Shown here piece by piece: positions 1 to 4,497 of a stretch of DNA of 5,114 nucleotides. A program made the position numbers and the translations under genes. Position 1 is the first letter of the stretch; each line of letters starts with the position of its first letter. The DNA lies in the NCBI GenBank assembly GCA_000431315.1, contig HF989714.1, positions 1-5,114 of the forward strand, written 5' to 3'. The DNA is from Brachyspira sp. CAG:484. Its GTDB lineage: Bacteria > Cyanobacteriota > Vampirovibrionia > Gastranaerophilales > Gastranaerophilaceae. A model generated the notes under the pieces. The model did not search any database, was not told the origin of the DNA, and was given only the letters and a program-made list of their open reading frames with translations.

Positions 1-141
1 GATTTTGAAAAAGATTGTTCGGTAGAAAATCCTGCAGGCTGCACTACTCAGGAAGCCTGCTATTCTCTCGGATGGATTGGAGGAAAATGCCCCAACTGGC
101 ACAATGGAAGCTGTTCTTTTAGTTATAATTGTCCTGGATAA
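1..141 (+). CDS. C-terminal end of a cysteine-rich protein (5' end outside window)
   Basis: The frame is open from the first base and ends at TAA 139-141, leaving 46 residues. The tail has six cysteines (residues 6, 14, 20, 30, 38 and 44 of the visible part) and is rich in Gly, Asn and aromatics, for example GWIGGKCPNWHNGSC. Regular cysteines and few hydrophobic runs suggest an exported, disulfide-stabilised domain, but that is inference. I do not recognise the family. It could be the tail of a prepilin-like or other surface protein, since such genes are common in this type of genome and one lies further along the window. Base composition fits the AT-rich neighbours. No convincing terminator follows within 30 bases. 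The reading frame is well supported; the function is unknown. Confidence 0.6.
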   Translation, partial: DFEKDCSVENPAGCTTQEACYSLGWIGGKCPNWHNGSCSFSYNCPG

Positions 142-168
142 TAAAAAGCCCCCAGCAGGCGATCTTTA

Positions 169-282
169 TTATTTAATCAAAGCCTGAATTTCTTTAAATT
201 TCGGGTTTTGGGCACCTTTTAACCATGCAATATACAAAGGCAATCCGAGTGTAGGGGCAACACAAGATGTGGGCAACCTGAC
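169..282 (-). pseudogene. possible C-terminal gene fragment on the minus strand
   Basis: Reading leftwards, a frame of 37 codons is open from 282 to tandem TAA stops at 169-171 and 166-168. Its last part reads LPLYIAWLKGAQNPKFKEIQ and ends in ALIK, with AT-rich codons (AAA, ATT, TTA, TTG) like the other genes here and a plausible amphipathic basic C-terminus. It has no start codon context, and an in-frame stop lies at 283-285, so at most it is the tail of a broken gene. The upstream part overlaps a GC-richer plus-strand reading frame that looks like a different protein. A junction (insertion, recombination or misassembly) near 240-285 would explain both. It could also be a chance open frame. 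Confidence is low. Confidence 0.27.
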
Positions 283-460
283 TTACATAGCAGGCACAGC
301 AACCTCTCTGGGTTTACCAGAACATGATTTTTCCTTATGGGCTGGCGAGGAAATCGGTCGCGGTACTGCATACTCACGTAGCTTTTCCTCTGATACAACG
401 CCCTTCTATCAAACTGGTCGTGACATCAGTGGCATTCAGGCGGTGTGTTTGGGTGATTGA
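269..460 (+). CDS. tail resembling a C-type-lectin-fold/DUF1566-like variable domain, 5' part missing or uncertain
   Basis: The 63-codon frame begins at GTG 269 and ends at TGA 458-460. The same frame stays open back to 188, so the GTG is not a secure start and no Shine-Dalgarno sequence precedes it. The sequence runs ...LGLPEHDFSLWAGEE, then a variable-looking stretch containing AYSRSFSSDTTPF, then GIQAVCLGD at the terminus. The pattern of Trp plus acidic pair, Ala-Tyr/Trp, Phe-Ser and a final (R/A)xVC resembles the last 50 residues of DUF1566/FGE-like proteins with a C-type lectin fold, including targets of diversity-generating retroelements (family resemblance judged by eye). GC is 50% (96 of 192), clearly above the flanking DNA. 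Of 28 codons between 353 and 436, 23 end in C or T. No reverse transcriptase or template repeat is visible in the window. It may be a gene remnant or a transferred fragment. Confidence 0.4.
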   Translation: MGNLTYIAGTATSLGLPEHDFSLWAGEEIGRGTAYSRSFSSDTTPFYQTGRDISGIQAVCLGD

Positions 461-499
461 TTACAAGCCACCAGAAAATGTTTTTTTAGTTATCTAAAT

Positions 500-528
500 A
501 AAAAAGACGGCATTTTGTCGTCTTTTTT
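500..528 (+). terminator. intrinsic terminator, probably bidirectional
   Basis: The arm AAAAAAGACG (500-509) pairs with CGTCTTTTTT (519-528). Inside it a G-U wobble and a C-G pair leave the loop ATTTT. The A run on the left and T run on the right make it usable in both directions. It separates the 269-460 fragment from the NAD kinase gene. It also rules out a kinase start at the TTG inside the loop. Confidence 0.85.
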
Positions 529-533
529 GTTGT

Positions 534-562
534 TTGCAAAAAGGCGGTGCATGTGGTATTGT
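534..562 (+). promoter_or_regulatory. candidate sigma70-type promoter of the NAD kinase gene
   Basis: TTGCAA (534-539) is 17 bases from TATTGT (557-562), and a TG dinucleotide at 554-555 gives an extended -10. The -10 box ends six bases before ATG 569, so transcription is predicted to begin at or next to the start codon itself. Identified by eye from consensus boxes only. Confidence 0.45.
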
Positions 563-568
563 CAATGT

Positions 569-1372
569 ATGAAAAATAAGACTTACGGAATTTGTTATAA
601 TCCAAATATACAACGCGCTGCATATGTAAAAGAACAGCTTTACGATTTACTGTCTTCCAACGGAATTAATGCTGATATTCTAAATATTGATAATTTAAAG
701 TCAGGATATGATTTTATTTTTGTTATTGGCGGTGATGGTACAATTTTAAAGTGCGCAAGGTTCTACGCAAAATTTTCAACCCCGATATTCGGGATTAACC
801 TTGGCAGACTTGGGTTTTTATCACAATCGTCCCAGGCTGATATTGCAAATTCTGTAACTAAAATTATAAGCGGTAAATATGTTGTCCAGGATAGGATTAT
901 GCTTCAATCAGGTTCAGCTGTTGCTTTAAATGATTTTGTTATTAAAGGTTGTTCAGCCGGCAGAACTTCAAGATTTCTGCTTAAGATTAATAACCGCCCT
1001 GTATGCGATTATCTCGCAGATGGTATAATAATTTCTACTCCAACCGGCTCCACTGCGTACGGATTATCTGCCGGAGGACCGGTAATCGTTCCTGATCTTA
1101 ACGCATTTATAATCGTTCCTATCTGCCCGCATACTCTTACTGCGCGCCCTCTTGTAATTCCTGATAATGAAGAAATTACAATTTCTTCAGGTGATGAAGA
1201 AAAAGAATATGTGATTTCAACTGATGGTCAGGAGTTTTTTGAAAGTGCATCCGAAATAAAAATTAAAAAGGCTGATTACTCAGCCAAGCTGGCTCTGCTT
1301 GATAATGCAGATTTTTATTCAATACTTCGCGACAAGCTGTTCTGGGGAACCTCTCCGGCTAAGATTTGCTGA
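569..1372 (+). CDS. nadK: NAD kinase (ATP-NAD kinase)
   Basis: Phosphorylates NAD to NADP in the cytosol and so sets the NADP(H) supply for biosynthesis. The 267-residue product shows the family motifs in order: GGDGT at 54-58, with Asp56 the usual catalytic residue; INLGRLGFL at 76-84; the Asn-Asp pair of ALND at 121-122; DGIIISTPTGSTAYGLSAGG at 151-170; and PICPHTLTARPLVIP at 184-198. KLFWG sits near the C-terminus. The start at 569 gives MKNKTYGICYNPN, the usual beginning of the first alpha/beta domain. The in-frame ATG at 551 would add six residues and has a modest AAGG six bases upstream, so it is a real alternative. The segment between RIML (109-112) and ALND (119-122) is only about six residues, shorter than usual, which explains part of the small size. 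The gene lies alone behind a terminator and overlaps the convergent membrane protein gene by 14 bases. Confidence 0.95.
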   Translation: MKNKTYGICYNPNIQRAAYVKEQLYDLLSSNGINADILNIDNLKSGYDFIFVIGGDGTILKCARFYAKFSTPIFGINLGRLGFLSQSSQADIANSVTKIISGKYVVQDRIMLQSGSAVALNDFVIKGCSAGRTSRFLLKINNRPVCDYLADGIIISTPTGSTAYGLSAGGPVIVPDLNAFIIVPICPHTLTARPLVIPDNEEITISSGDEEKEYVISTDGQEFFESASEIKIKKADYSAKLALLDNADFYSILRDKLFWGTSPAKIC

Positions 1373-1697
1373 AGAACTTTCTGTAAAGAGTTTTTATTAT
1401 AATCGCAATATATCCGCCTGCTACAAAATATGGGATATAAATATAAAAGTTATTGTTTATTACAAATTTTATCGGGATAATCATTAACAATCCGTTAATC
1501 ACTGGTATAAGCCACTTTATTCTTCCGTTAAACCTTAATGGCGAAAGTATGCTGTATATTGGCATAACTATTAATGAAAGTATTATTGCCAGACCTAATG
1601 CAGCTATTGAAAATGCAAATGCTATTCCGCAATAAGGCAAAACTATATAAACCAGAATACTTTCAAAAATATATCTTTGGATGTTTGACAAGCGCAT
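1359..1697 (-). CDS. small integral membrane protein of unknown function
   Basis: The 112-residue product begins at ATG (1697-1695) and ends at TAG (1361-1359). It is strongly hydrophobic, with about four membrane segments at roughly residues 12-30, 31-51, 61-80 and 84-103. Basic residues lie at both ends (RLSNIQR at the N-terminus, KTLYRKFFSKS at the C-terminus) and in the central loop (RFNGRIK), which suggests cytoplasmic termini. I do not recognise the family and no catalytic motif is evident. The start is supported by a consensus extended -10 box immediately upstream; no Shine-Dalgarno is visible. Its 3' end overlaps the end of the NAD kinase gene by 14 bases on the opposite strand, and no hairpin terminator separates the two. 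The sustained hydrophobic pattern and the promoter make a real gene likely. Confidence 0.75.
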   Translation of the reverse strand: MRLSNIQRYIFESILVYIVLPYCGIAFAFSIAALGLAIILSLIVMPIYSILSPLRFNGRIKWLIPVINGLLMIIPIKFVINNNFYIYIPYFVAGGYIAIIIKTLYRKFFSKS

Positions 1698-1703
1698 GAG
1701 CCT

Positions 1704-1732
1704 ATTATAGCAGAAATTAAAAAATATATTAA
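1704..1732 (-). promoter_or_regulatory. promoter of the small membrane protein gene
   Basis: On the minus strand TTAATA (1732-1727) is 17 bases from a perfect TATAAT (1709-1704), preceded by TGC (1712-1710), making a consensus extended -10. Only six bases (AGGCTC) separate the -10 box from the ATG, so the predicted first transcribed base is the A of the start codon. Confidence 0.65.
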
Positions 1733-1767
1733 CTTTTGTTCATAATTAAAGAGAAATTATTGTACTT

Positions 1768-1796
1768 TTTTTCTATTTAAAATAGTATGTTATTAT
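1768..1796 (+). promoter_or_regulatory. candidate ftsZ promoter
   Basis: TATTAT (1791-1796) is preceded by TG at 1788-1789, giving an extended -10; the -35 region 17 bases upstream (TTTTTC, 1768-1773) is poor. An overlapping alternative is TTGTAC (1760-1765) with TAGTAT (1783-1788). Either would give a leader of roughly 80 to 85 bases. The region is very AT-rich, so the exact boxes are uncertain. Confidence 0.4.
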
Positions 1797-1809
1797 ATTA
1801 TTGGGGTGT

Positions 1810-1841
1810 CTGTTAATTATCAAAAACAGGCGCGGATTAAC
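1810..1841 (+). promoter_or_regulatory. alternative hairpins in the ftsZ leader
   Basis: CTGTT (1810-1814) can pair with AACAG (1825-1829), or GTTAAT (1812-1817) can pair with ATTAAC (1836-1841). The two share bases 1812-1814 and so exclude each other. Both stems are short and may be chance in AT-rich DNA. They lie upstream of the ribosome binding site and do not cover it. Confidence 0.25.
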
Positions 1842-1864
1842 TGAATACAAGTAAATATATTGAT

Positions 1865-1872
1865 AAAGAGGT
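1865..1872 (+). promoter_or_regulatory. ribosome binding site that fixes the GTG start of ftsZ
   Basis: AAAGAGGT lies nine bases before GTG 1881. No in-frame ATG is close by, so this Shine-Dalgarno is the main support for a GTG start. Confidence 0.7.
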
Positions 1873-1880
1873 AAAAAGTA

Positions 1881-3062
1881 GTGGAAAATTTCGTATCAGA
1901 TATCTTTGCAAAAAAAGATGAATCACCTAGCCAGGGACAAAGCCCGCGCTCAGCTGTAAATCCTACAAATATTAAAGTTGTCGGTGTTGGCGGCGGCGGT
2001 GGAAATGCTGTTAACCGAATGATTAAAGCTGGTTTGTCCGGTGTTGAATTCTGGTTAATGAATACAGACTTACAGGTTTTAGAATACGGTCAAACTAAAA
2101 ATAAAATTCAATTAGGTGCAAAATCAACAGCTGGTCTTGGTGCAGGCGGAGATCCTTCAGTTGGTGAAAAAGCCGCTGAAGAAGCTCAGCAGGAAATTAC
2201 CGAAGCATTAGATGGCGCTGATATGGTATTTATTACAGCCGGTATGGGCGGCGGTACTGGTACTGGTGCTGCTCCTGTTGTTGCTAAAATTGCTAAAGAA
2301 TTAGGAATTTTGACAATTGCTGTTGTTACAAAACCTTTCACTTGGGAAGGTCGTAAAAGACAAAATCAGGCTAACCAGGGTTTAGAAAAACTCAGAGAAG
2401 CTGTTGATGCTGTAATTGTTGTTCCTAACGATAAATTACTTCAGGTTGTTGATAGACAGGTTTCACTTACTGAATCATTTATTATCGTAGATGAGGTTCT
2501 TTTGAGAGGTGTTCAGGGTATTTCTGACATTATCACAGTTCCTGGACTTATCAACGTTGACTTTGCAGATGTTAAATGTGTTATGCAGGCATCCGGCTCA
2601 GCACTTATGGGTATCGGTCGCGGTACAGGCGAAGGCAGAGCTGTTAAAGCTGCTGAAATTGCTATTAACTCTCAATTGCTTGAATCTTCTATCAACGGTG
2701 CAACCGGTGTAATTGTTAACATTACAGGCGGACCTGATATGACACTTCACGAAATTTCTGATGCTGCTAATATTATTCATGATGCGGTTACTGACGATGC
2801 TACTGTTATTATTGGTACAGCCGTTAATGAAAATATTACAAATGAAATTCAGGTTACTGTTATTGCAACAGGTTTTGAATTGAAAAATAAAGAACCTGAA
2901 GCAAAAGCACAGCCTGCTCTTAACCAAATGAGCGCTTCAGATTTCTTTGCAAGCTCATTTAACACATCAGCCGGTGTTCAACAGTCTTCTGTCAGAAGAT
3001 CAATGCCGGAAGTTTCTTCAAGTTTTACAAATATTGAAATACCTGATTTCTTGAAGAAATAA
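1881..3062 (+). CDS. ftsZ: cell division protein FtsZ
   Basis: Tubulin-like GTPase that polymerises at mid-cell into the division ring. The 393-residue product has a 30-residue variable N-terminal tail, then GVGGGGGNAVNRM (35-47), the tubulin signature GGGTGTG at 123-129, FTWEGRKR at 153-160, IVVPNDKLL at 179-187, and the T7 loop NVDFADVK at 225-232, whose aspartates complete the GTPase site of the next subunit. The C-terminal globular domain ends near residue 333. A linker of about 50 residues rich in Ser, Ala and Gln leads to the conserved tail IEIPDFLKK (385-393), the usual docking peptide for membrane anchors such as FtsA or SepF. Length is normal. GVEFWLMNTD resembles cyanobacterial FtsZ. 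The position aligning with the second Asp of the common ADDVL motif is Glu205 (VDEVL). The gene stands alone between its own leader and terminator, not in a visible division-gene cluster. Confidence 0.98.
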   Translation: MENFVSDIFAKKDESPSQGQSPRSAVNPTNIKVVGVGGGGGNAVNRMIKAGLSGVEFWLMNTDLQVLEYGQTKNKIQLGAKSTAGLGAGGDPSVGEKAAEEAQQEITEALDGADMVFITAGMGGGTGTGAAPVVAKIAKELGILTIAVVTKPFTWEGRKRQNQANQGLEKLREAVDAVIVVPNDKLLQVVDRQVSLTESFIIVDEVLLRGVQGISDIITVPGLINVDFADVKCVMQASGSALMGIGRGTGEGRAVKAAEIAINSQLLESSINGATGVIVNITGGPDMTLHEISDAANIIHDAVTDDATVIIGTAVNENITNEIQVTVIATGFELKNKEPEAKAQPALNQMSASDFFASSFNTSAGVQQSSVRRSMPEVSSSFTNIEIPDFLKK

Positions 3063-3088
3063 GAATTTTATATAAATGAATAAAACGG

Positions 3089-3121
3089 AAAAGGAACGAA
3101 AATGCTTTCGTTCCTTTTTTT
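3089..3121 (+). terminator. intrinsic terminator of ftsZ
   Basis: The perfect 13-bp stem AAAAGGAACGAAA (3089-3101) / TTTCGTTCCTTTT (3106-3118) has the loop ATGC and a continuing T run to 3121. It lies 27 bases after the ftsZ stop codon. Confidence 0.93.
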
Positions 3122-3122
3122 A

Positions 3123-3151
3123 TTGCAAAAGCCTCAAGAATGATATATAAT
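3123..3151 (+). promoter_or_regulatory. strong promoter upstream of the prepilin gene
   Basis: TTGCAA (3123-3128) is 17 bases from a perfect TATAAT (3146-3151), directly after the ftsZ terminator. The predicted start near 3158 gives a leader of about 186 bases before ATG 3344. The same -35 sequence and spacing occur in front of the NAD kinase gene. Confidence 0.7.
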
Positions 3152-3220
3152 AAAAAAAGACAGACAACCAGCGAACATTTTAAAGTAACGAAAAAAGCAA
3201 TGCCAAAGAAAAACAAATAG
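3140..3220 (+). CDS. possible 26-residue basic small ORF
   Basis: An ATG at 3140 opens 26 codons ending at TAG 3218-3220, three bases before the base of the leader hairpin. The product would be highly basic, with the terminus AMPKKNK; an internal in-frame ATG at 3200 would give only MPKKNK. No Shine-Dalgarno precedes the first ATG, and the TATAAT promoter box lies inside the frame. If that box is used, the first ATG is not transcribed from it. It is more likely untranslated leader than a gene. Confidence 0.15.
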   Translation: MIYNKKRQTTSEHFKVTKKAMPKKNK

Positions 3221-3222
3221 AA

Positions 3223-3300
3223 TAAGGAAAAATATTTGTTTTCGAGGCAATAGCGGGAGCAGTGCGTGAGCGTGTCCGAGAAAATAAATATTTTTTCTTA
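3223..3300 (+). promoter_or_regulatory. long imperfect hairpin in the prepilin 5' leader
   Basis: The arms 3223-3243 and 3280-3300 pair over 21 positions with only two G-U wobbles. At the top, G3244-A3245 faces G3278-A3279 (possible tandem sheared G-A pairs), followed by GG (3246-3247) with CC (3276-3277). The 28-base apex contains GCGGGAGC (3252-3259) and GCGTGAGC (3264-3271), each a GNRA-type loop closed by two G-C pairs. The GC-rich apex contrasts with the AT-rich stem. It matches no riboswitch class I know. It could control prepilin expression, stabilise the mRNA or be a dispersed palindromic repeat. The pairing is read directly; the function is unknown. Confidence 0.6.
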
Positions 3301-3328
3301 AAAAACAAAAATCAACATAACAACTAAC

Positions 3329-3335
3329 AAAGGAG
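3329..3335 (+). promoter_or_regulatory. ribosome binding site that fixes the prepilin start upstream of the G run
   Basis: AAAGGAG is a near-perfect Shine-Dalgarno eight bases before ATG 3344. No comparable site precedes the downstream in-frame TTG at 3426. Translation therefore begins before the G run, and the frame downstream depends on the length of that run. Confidence 0.85.
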
Positions 3336-3343
3336 ATTGAATT

Positions 3344-4211
3344 ATGGAAAACACAGTGATGACAAGGTTTTTCGGGGGGGGGGCAAAGTAGTTTAAGCTC
3401 CTTAAGCCGAATATGCGGGTTTACATTGGCGGAAGTGCTGATAACACTAGGTGTTATTGGTGTTGTTGCTGCAATGACATTACCGGCTTTAACTAAAAAA
3501 TATGAGGAAGTTGTTCTAAAAAATCAGTTCAAAAAGAGTTTTTCTATGCTTTCTCAGGCAATTGTGAAATCTCAGGCAGAATTTGGAGGTATGCCTTACT
3601 GCTACAAGCGGTCTTATAATTTAGTTCCTCAAAAATGCTCAAATTATAATTCTTTAGGGGTATGTACAACTTCAACCCAGCTTGACGGTTCTCCCGTTCC
3701 GAAGAATCAAAATGGGGAAGTTGATGATTGTCCTATGTTTTGGTCATATATCAGAAAAAACTTAAAAATCATAAAAACTTGCTCAAAAAACTCACTTCAA
3801 AAAGGTTGCATTCCTCAATATAAAGGACGTGAAGAAATTGCTCAGGACGGGCAAGCTGCTAAACCTGGAGATGATGATTATATTGAGGATTACGGTTCAC
3901 AAATGATTGCAGGCTGTAAAATGTGGACAAAGAGCCAGTTGAATAATACTACAGCAAGCTATGTTCTGTCTGACGGGACTATTTTAATTAGTGCATATGA
4001 TGGAGATAACAACTACAGTTTTGCTTATGATATAAATGGGAAAAAAGGGCCTAATAAGTGGGGATATGATATTTTTGTTTTTGCAATTGTTAATAATGCA
4101 AAAACAGGACAATCCTCAATATCACAATTAACAGCAGGTGCTGGTAGCTGTATGAGCGCAGAAAGCGGAGGAAAACTTACTAAAGATATGATAAATTCAT
4201 TATACAATTAA
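3344..4211 (+). CDS. type IV prepilin-like (pseudopilin) protein, frame interrupted at a poly-G run
   Basis: From ATG 3344 the frame reads MENTVMTRFF, enters ten G and stops at TAG 3389-3391 after 15 codons. With one G fewer it continues through QSSLSSLSRICG and FTLAEVLITLGVIGVVAAMT to TAA 4209-4211, giving 288 residues: a 25-residue leader and a 263-residue mature protein. The leader ends in Gly, followed by Phe+1 and Glu+5, the prepilin peptidase (PilD-type) cleavage pattern, then the hydrophobic N-terminal helix. The mature part has several cysteines and, late in the chain, DGDNNYSFAYDINGKKGPNK followed by WGYDIFVF, a GxG/Asp-rich segment typical of GspG/GspH-like pseudopilins that may bind calcium (inference). 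It probably acts in a type II secretion or type IV pilus-like envelope system. A TTG at 3426 could start the main frame but would remove the cleavage site. No partner assembly genes are in the window. Confidence 0.85.
3374..3383 (+). repeat. homopolymeric run of ten G in the prepilin leader sequence
   Basis: Ten consecutive G lie 30 bases after the first base of the start codon, in otherwise AT-rich DNA. Nine or twelve G would join the start and its Shine-Dalgarno to the prepilin frame; ten gives a 15-residue peptide. Runs of this kind mutate easily by slipped-strand mispairing and can also cause RNA polymerase slippage or sequencing errors. Confidence 0.9.
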
Positions 4212-4332
4212 ACAAATGAGTGCTCCAGTTTTTGGGTAAGCTCTATAATAAAAATTTGTTTGTTGTCTAATGTTAGATGCCTTATCTTAAAGTAAGAAGC
4301 TTTAAGTTTCCTTGAGAATACTGATGATGTTT
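4212..4332 (+). other. prepilin 3' untranslated stretch with one small hairpin
   Basis: No gene is supported here. CTTAAAG (4286-4292) and CTTTAAG (4300-4306) form a 7-bp stem with a 7-base loop, and TCTAA/TTAGA (4266-4270, 4273-4277) is a small palindrome. A TATAAT at 4244-4249 has no matching -35 box. Only short chance ORFs of seven codons or fewer begin at 4217 and in the 4270s. Confidence 0.35.
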
Positions 4333-4364
4333 AAAATACTCCTGTTTATAGGCAGGAGTATTTT
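4333..4364 (+). terminator. intrinsic terminator downstream of the prepilin gene
   Basis: The perfect 12-bp stem AAAATACTCCTG (4333-4344) / CAGGAGTATTTT (4353-4364) has the loop TTTATAGG and is followed by a T-rich tract to about 4377. Confidence 0.9.
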
Positions 4365-4383
4365 ATTTTTTATTTTGTTAAAT

Positions 4384-4475
4384 ATTACATTTTGTAAAAA
4401 GTAAATTATAATAAGTTATAAATTGTAAAAAAATAAATTTACCAACCTTAAACTAAAAGAAAATAAATATATAAT
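4384..4475 (+). promoter_or_regulatory. promoter region of the 4498-5082 gene, two candidate -10 boxes
   Basis: ATTACA (4384-4389) is 17 bases from TATAAT (4407-4412). A second TATAAT lies at 4470-4475, with only a poor -35 (CTTAAA, 4447-4452), and would give a 16-base leader beginning near 4482. The region is extremely AT-rich, so neither is certain; the second box fits the short distance to the Shine-Dalgarno better. Confidence 0.4.
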
Positions 4476-4497
4476 CTATGAAAATGAAAGGAGCCCT

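Noticed and set aside
145..168. GC-rich patch with T run on the minus strand as a terminator for the 169-282 fragment
   Set aside because: Only about three consecutive pairs (GCC/GGC) form with certainty; other pairings need bulges and mismatches.
452..472. GGTG/CACC inverted repeat after the variable-like tail, as a retroelement target hairpin
   Set aside because: The stem is only four bases with a 13-base loop, far weaker than described retroelement target hairpins.
515..568. NAD kinase start at TTG 515
   Set aside because: The TTG lies in the loop of the 500-528 terminator and upstream of the promoter boxes; residues added there do not resemble the family.
1299..1635. Plus-strand frames at 1299-1487 and 1453-1635
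   Set aside because: They overlap NAD kinase and the better-supported minus-strand membrane protein gene and lack ribosome binding sites.
2598..2927. 109-codon minus-strand frame inside ftsZ
   Set aside because: It is the complement of a strongly conserved FtsZ region, rich in Asn, Cys and Ser as expected for an antisense shadow, and it has no own start signals.
3025..3216. 63-codon minus-strand frame rich in Phe, Leu and Ile
   Set aside because: It runs through the perfect ftsZ terminator and into the ftsZ 3' end; its hydrophobicity comes from reading A-rich DNA backwards.
4324..4404. 26-codon hydrophobic peptide resembling a type I toxin
   Set aside because: Its middle is the terminator hairpin and T tract, which naturally encode Leu, Ile and Phe; there is no convincing Shine-Dalgarno and no antisense RNA promoter was found.
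4391..4450. Imperfect direct repeats around TTGTAAAAA as operator sites
   Set aside because: Similarity is confined to A and T runs in a region that is nearly all A/T, so chance is sufficient.
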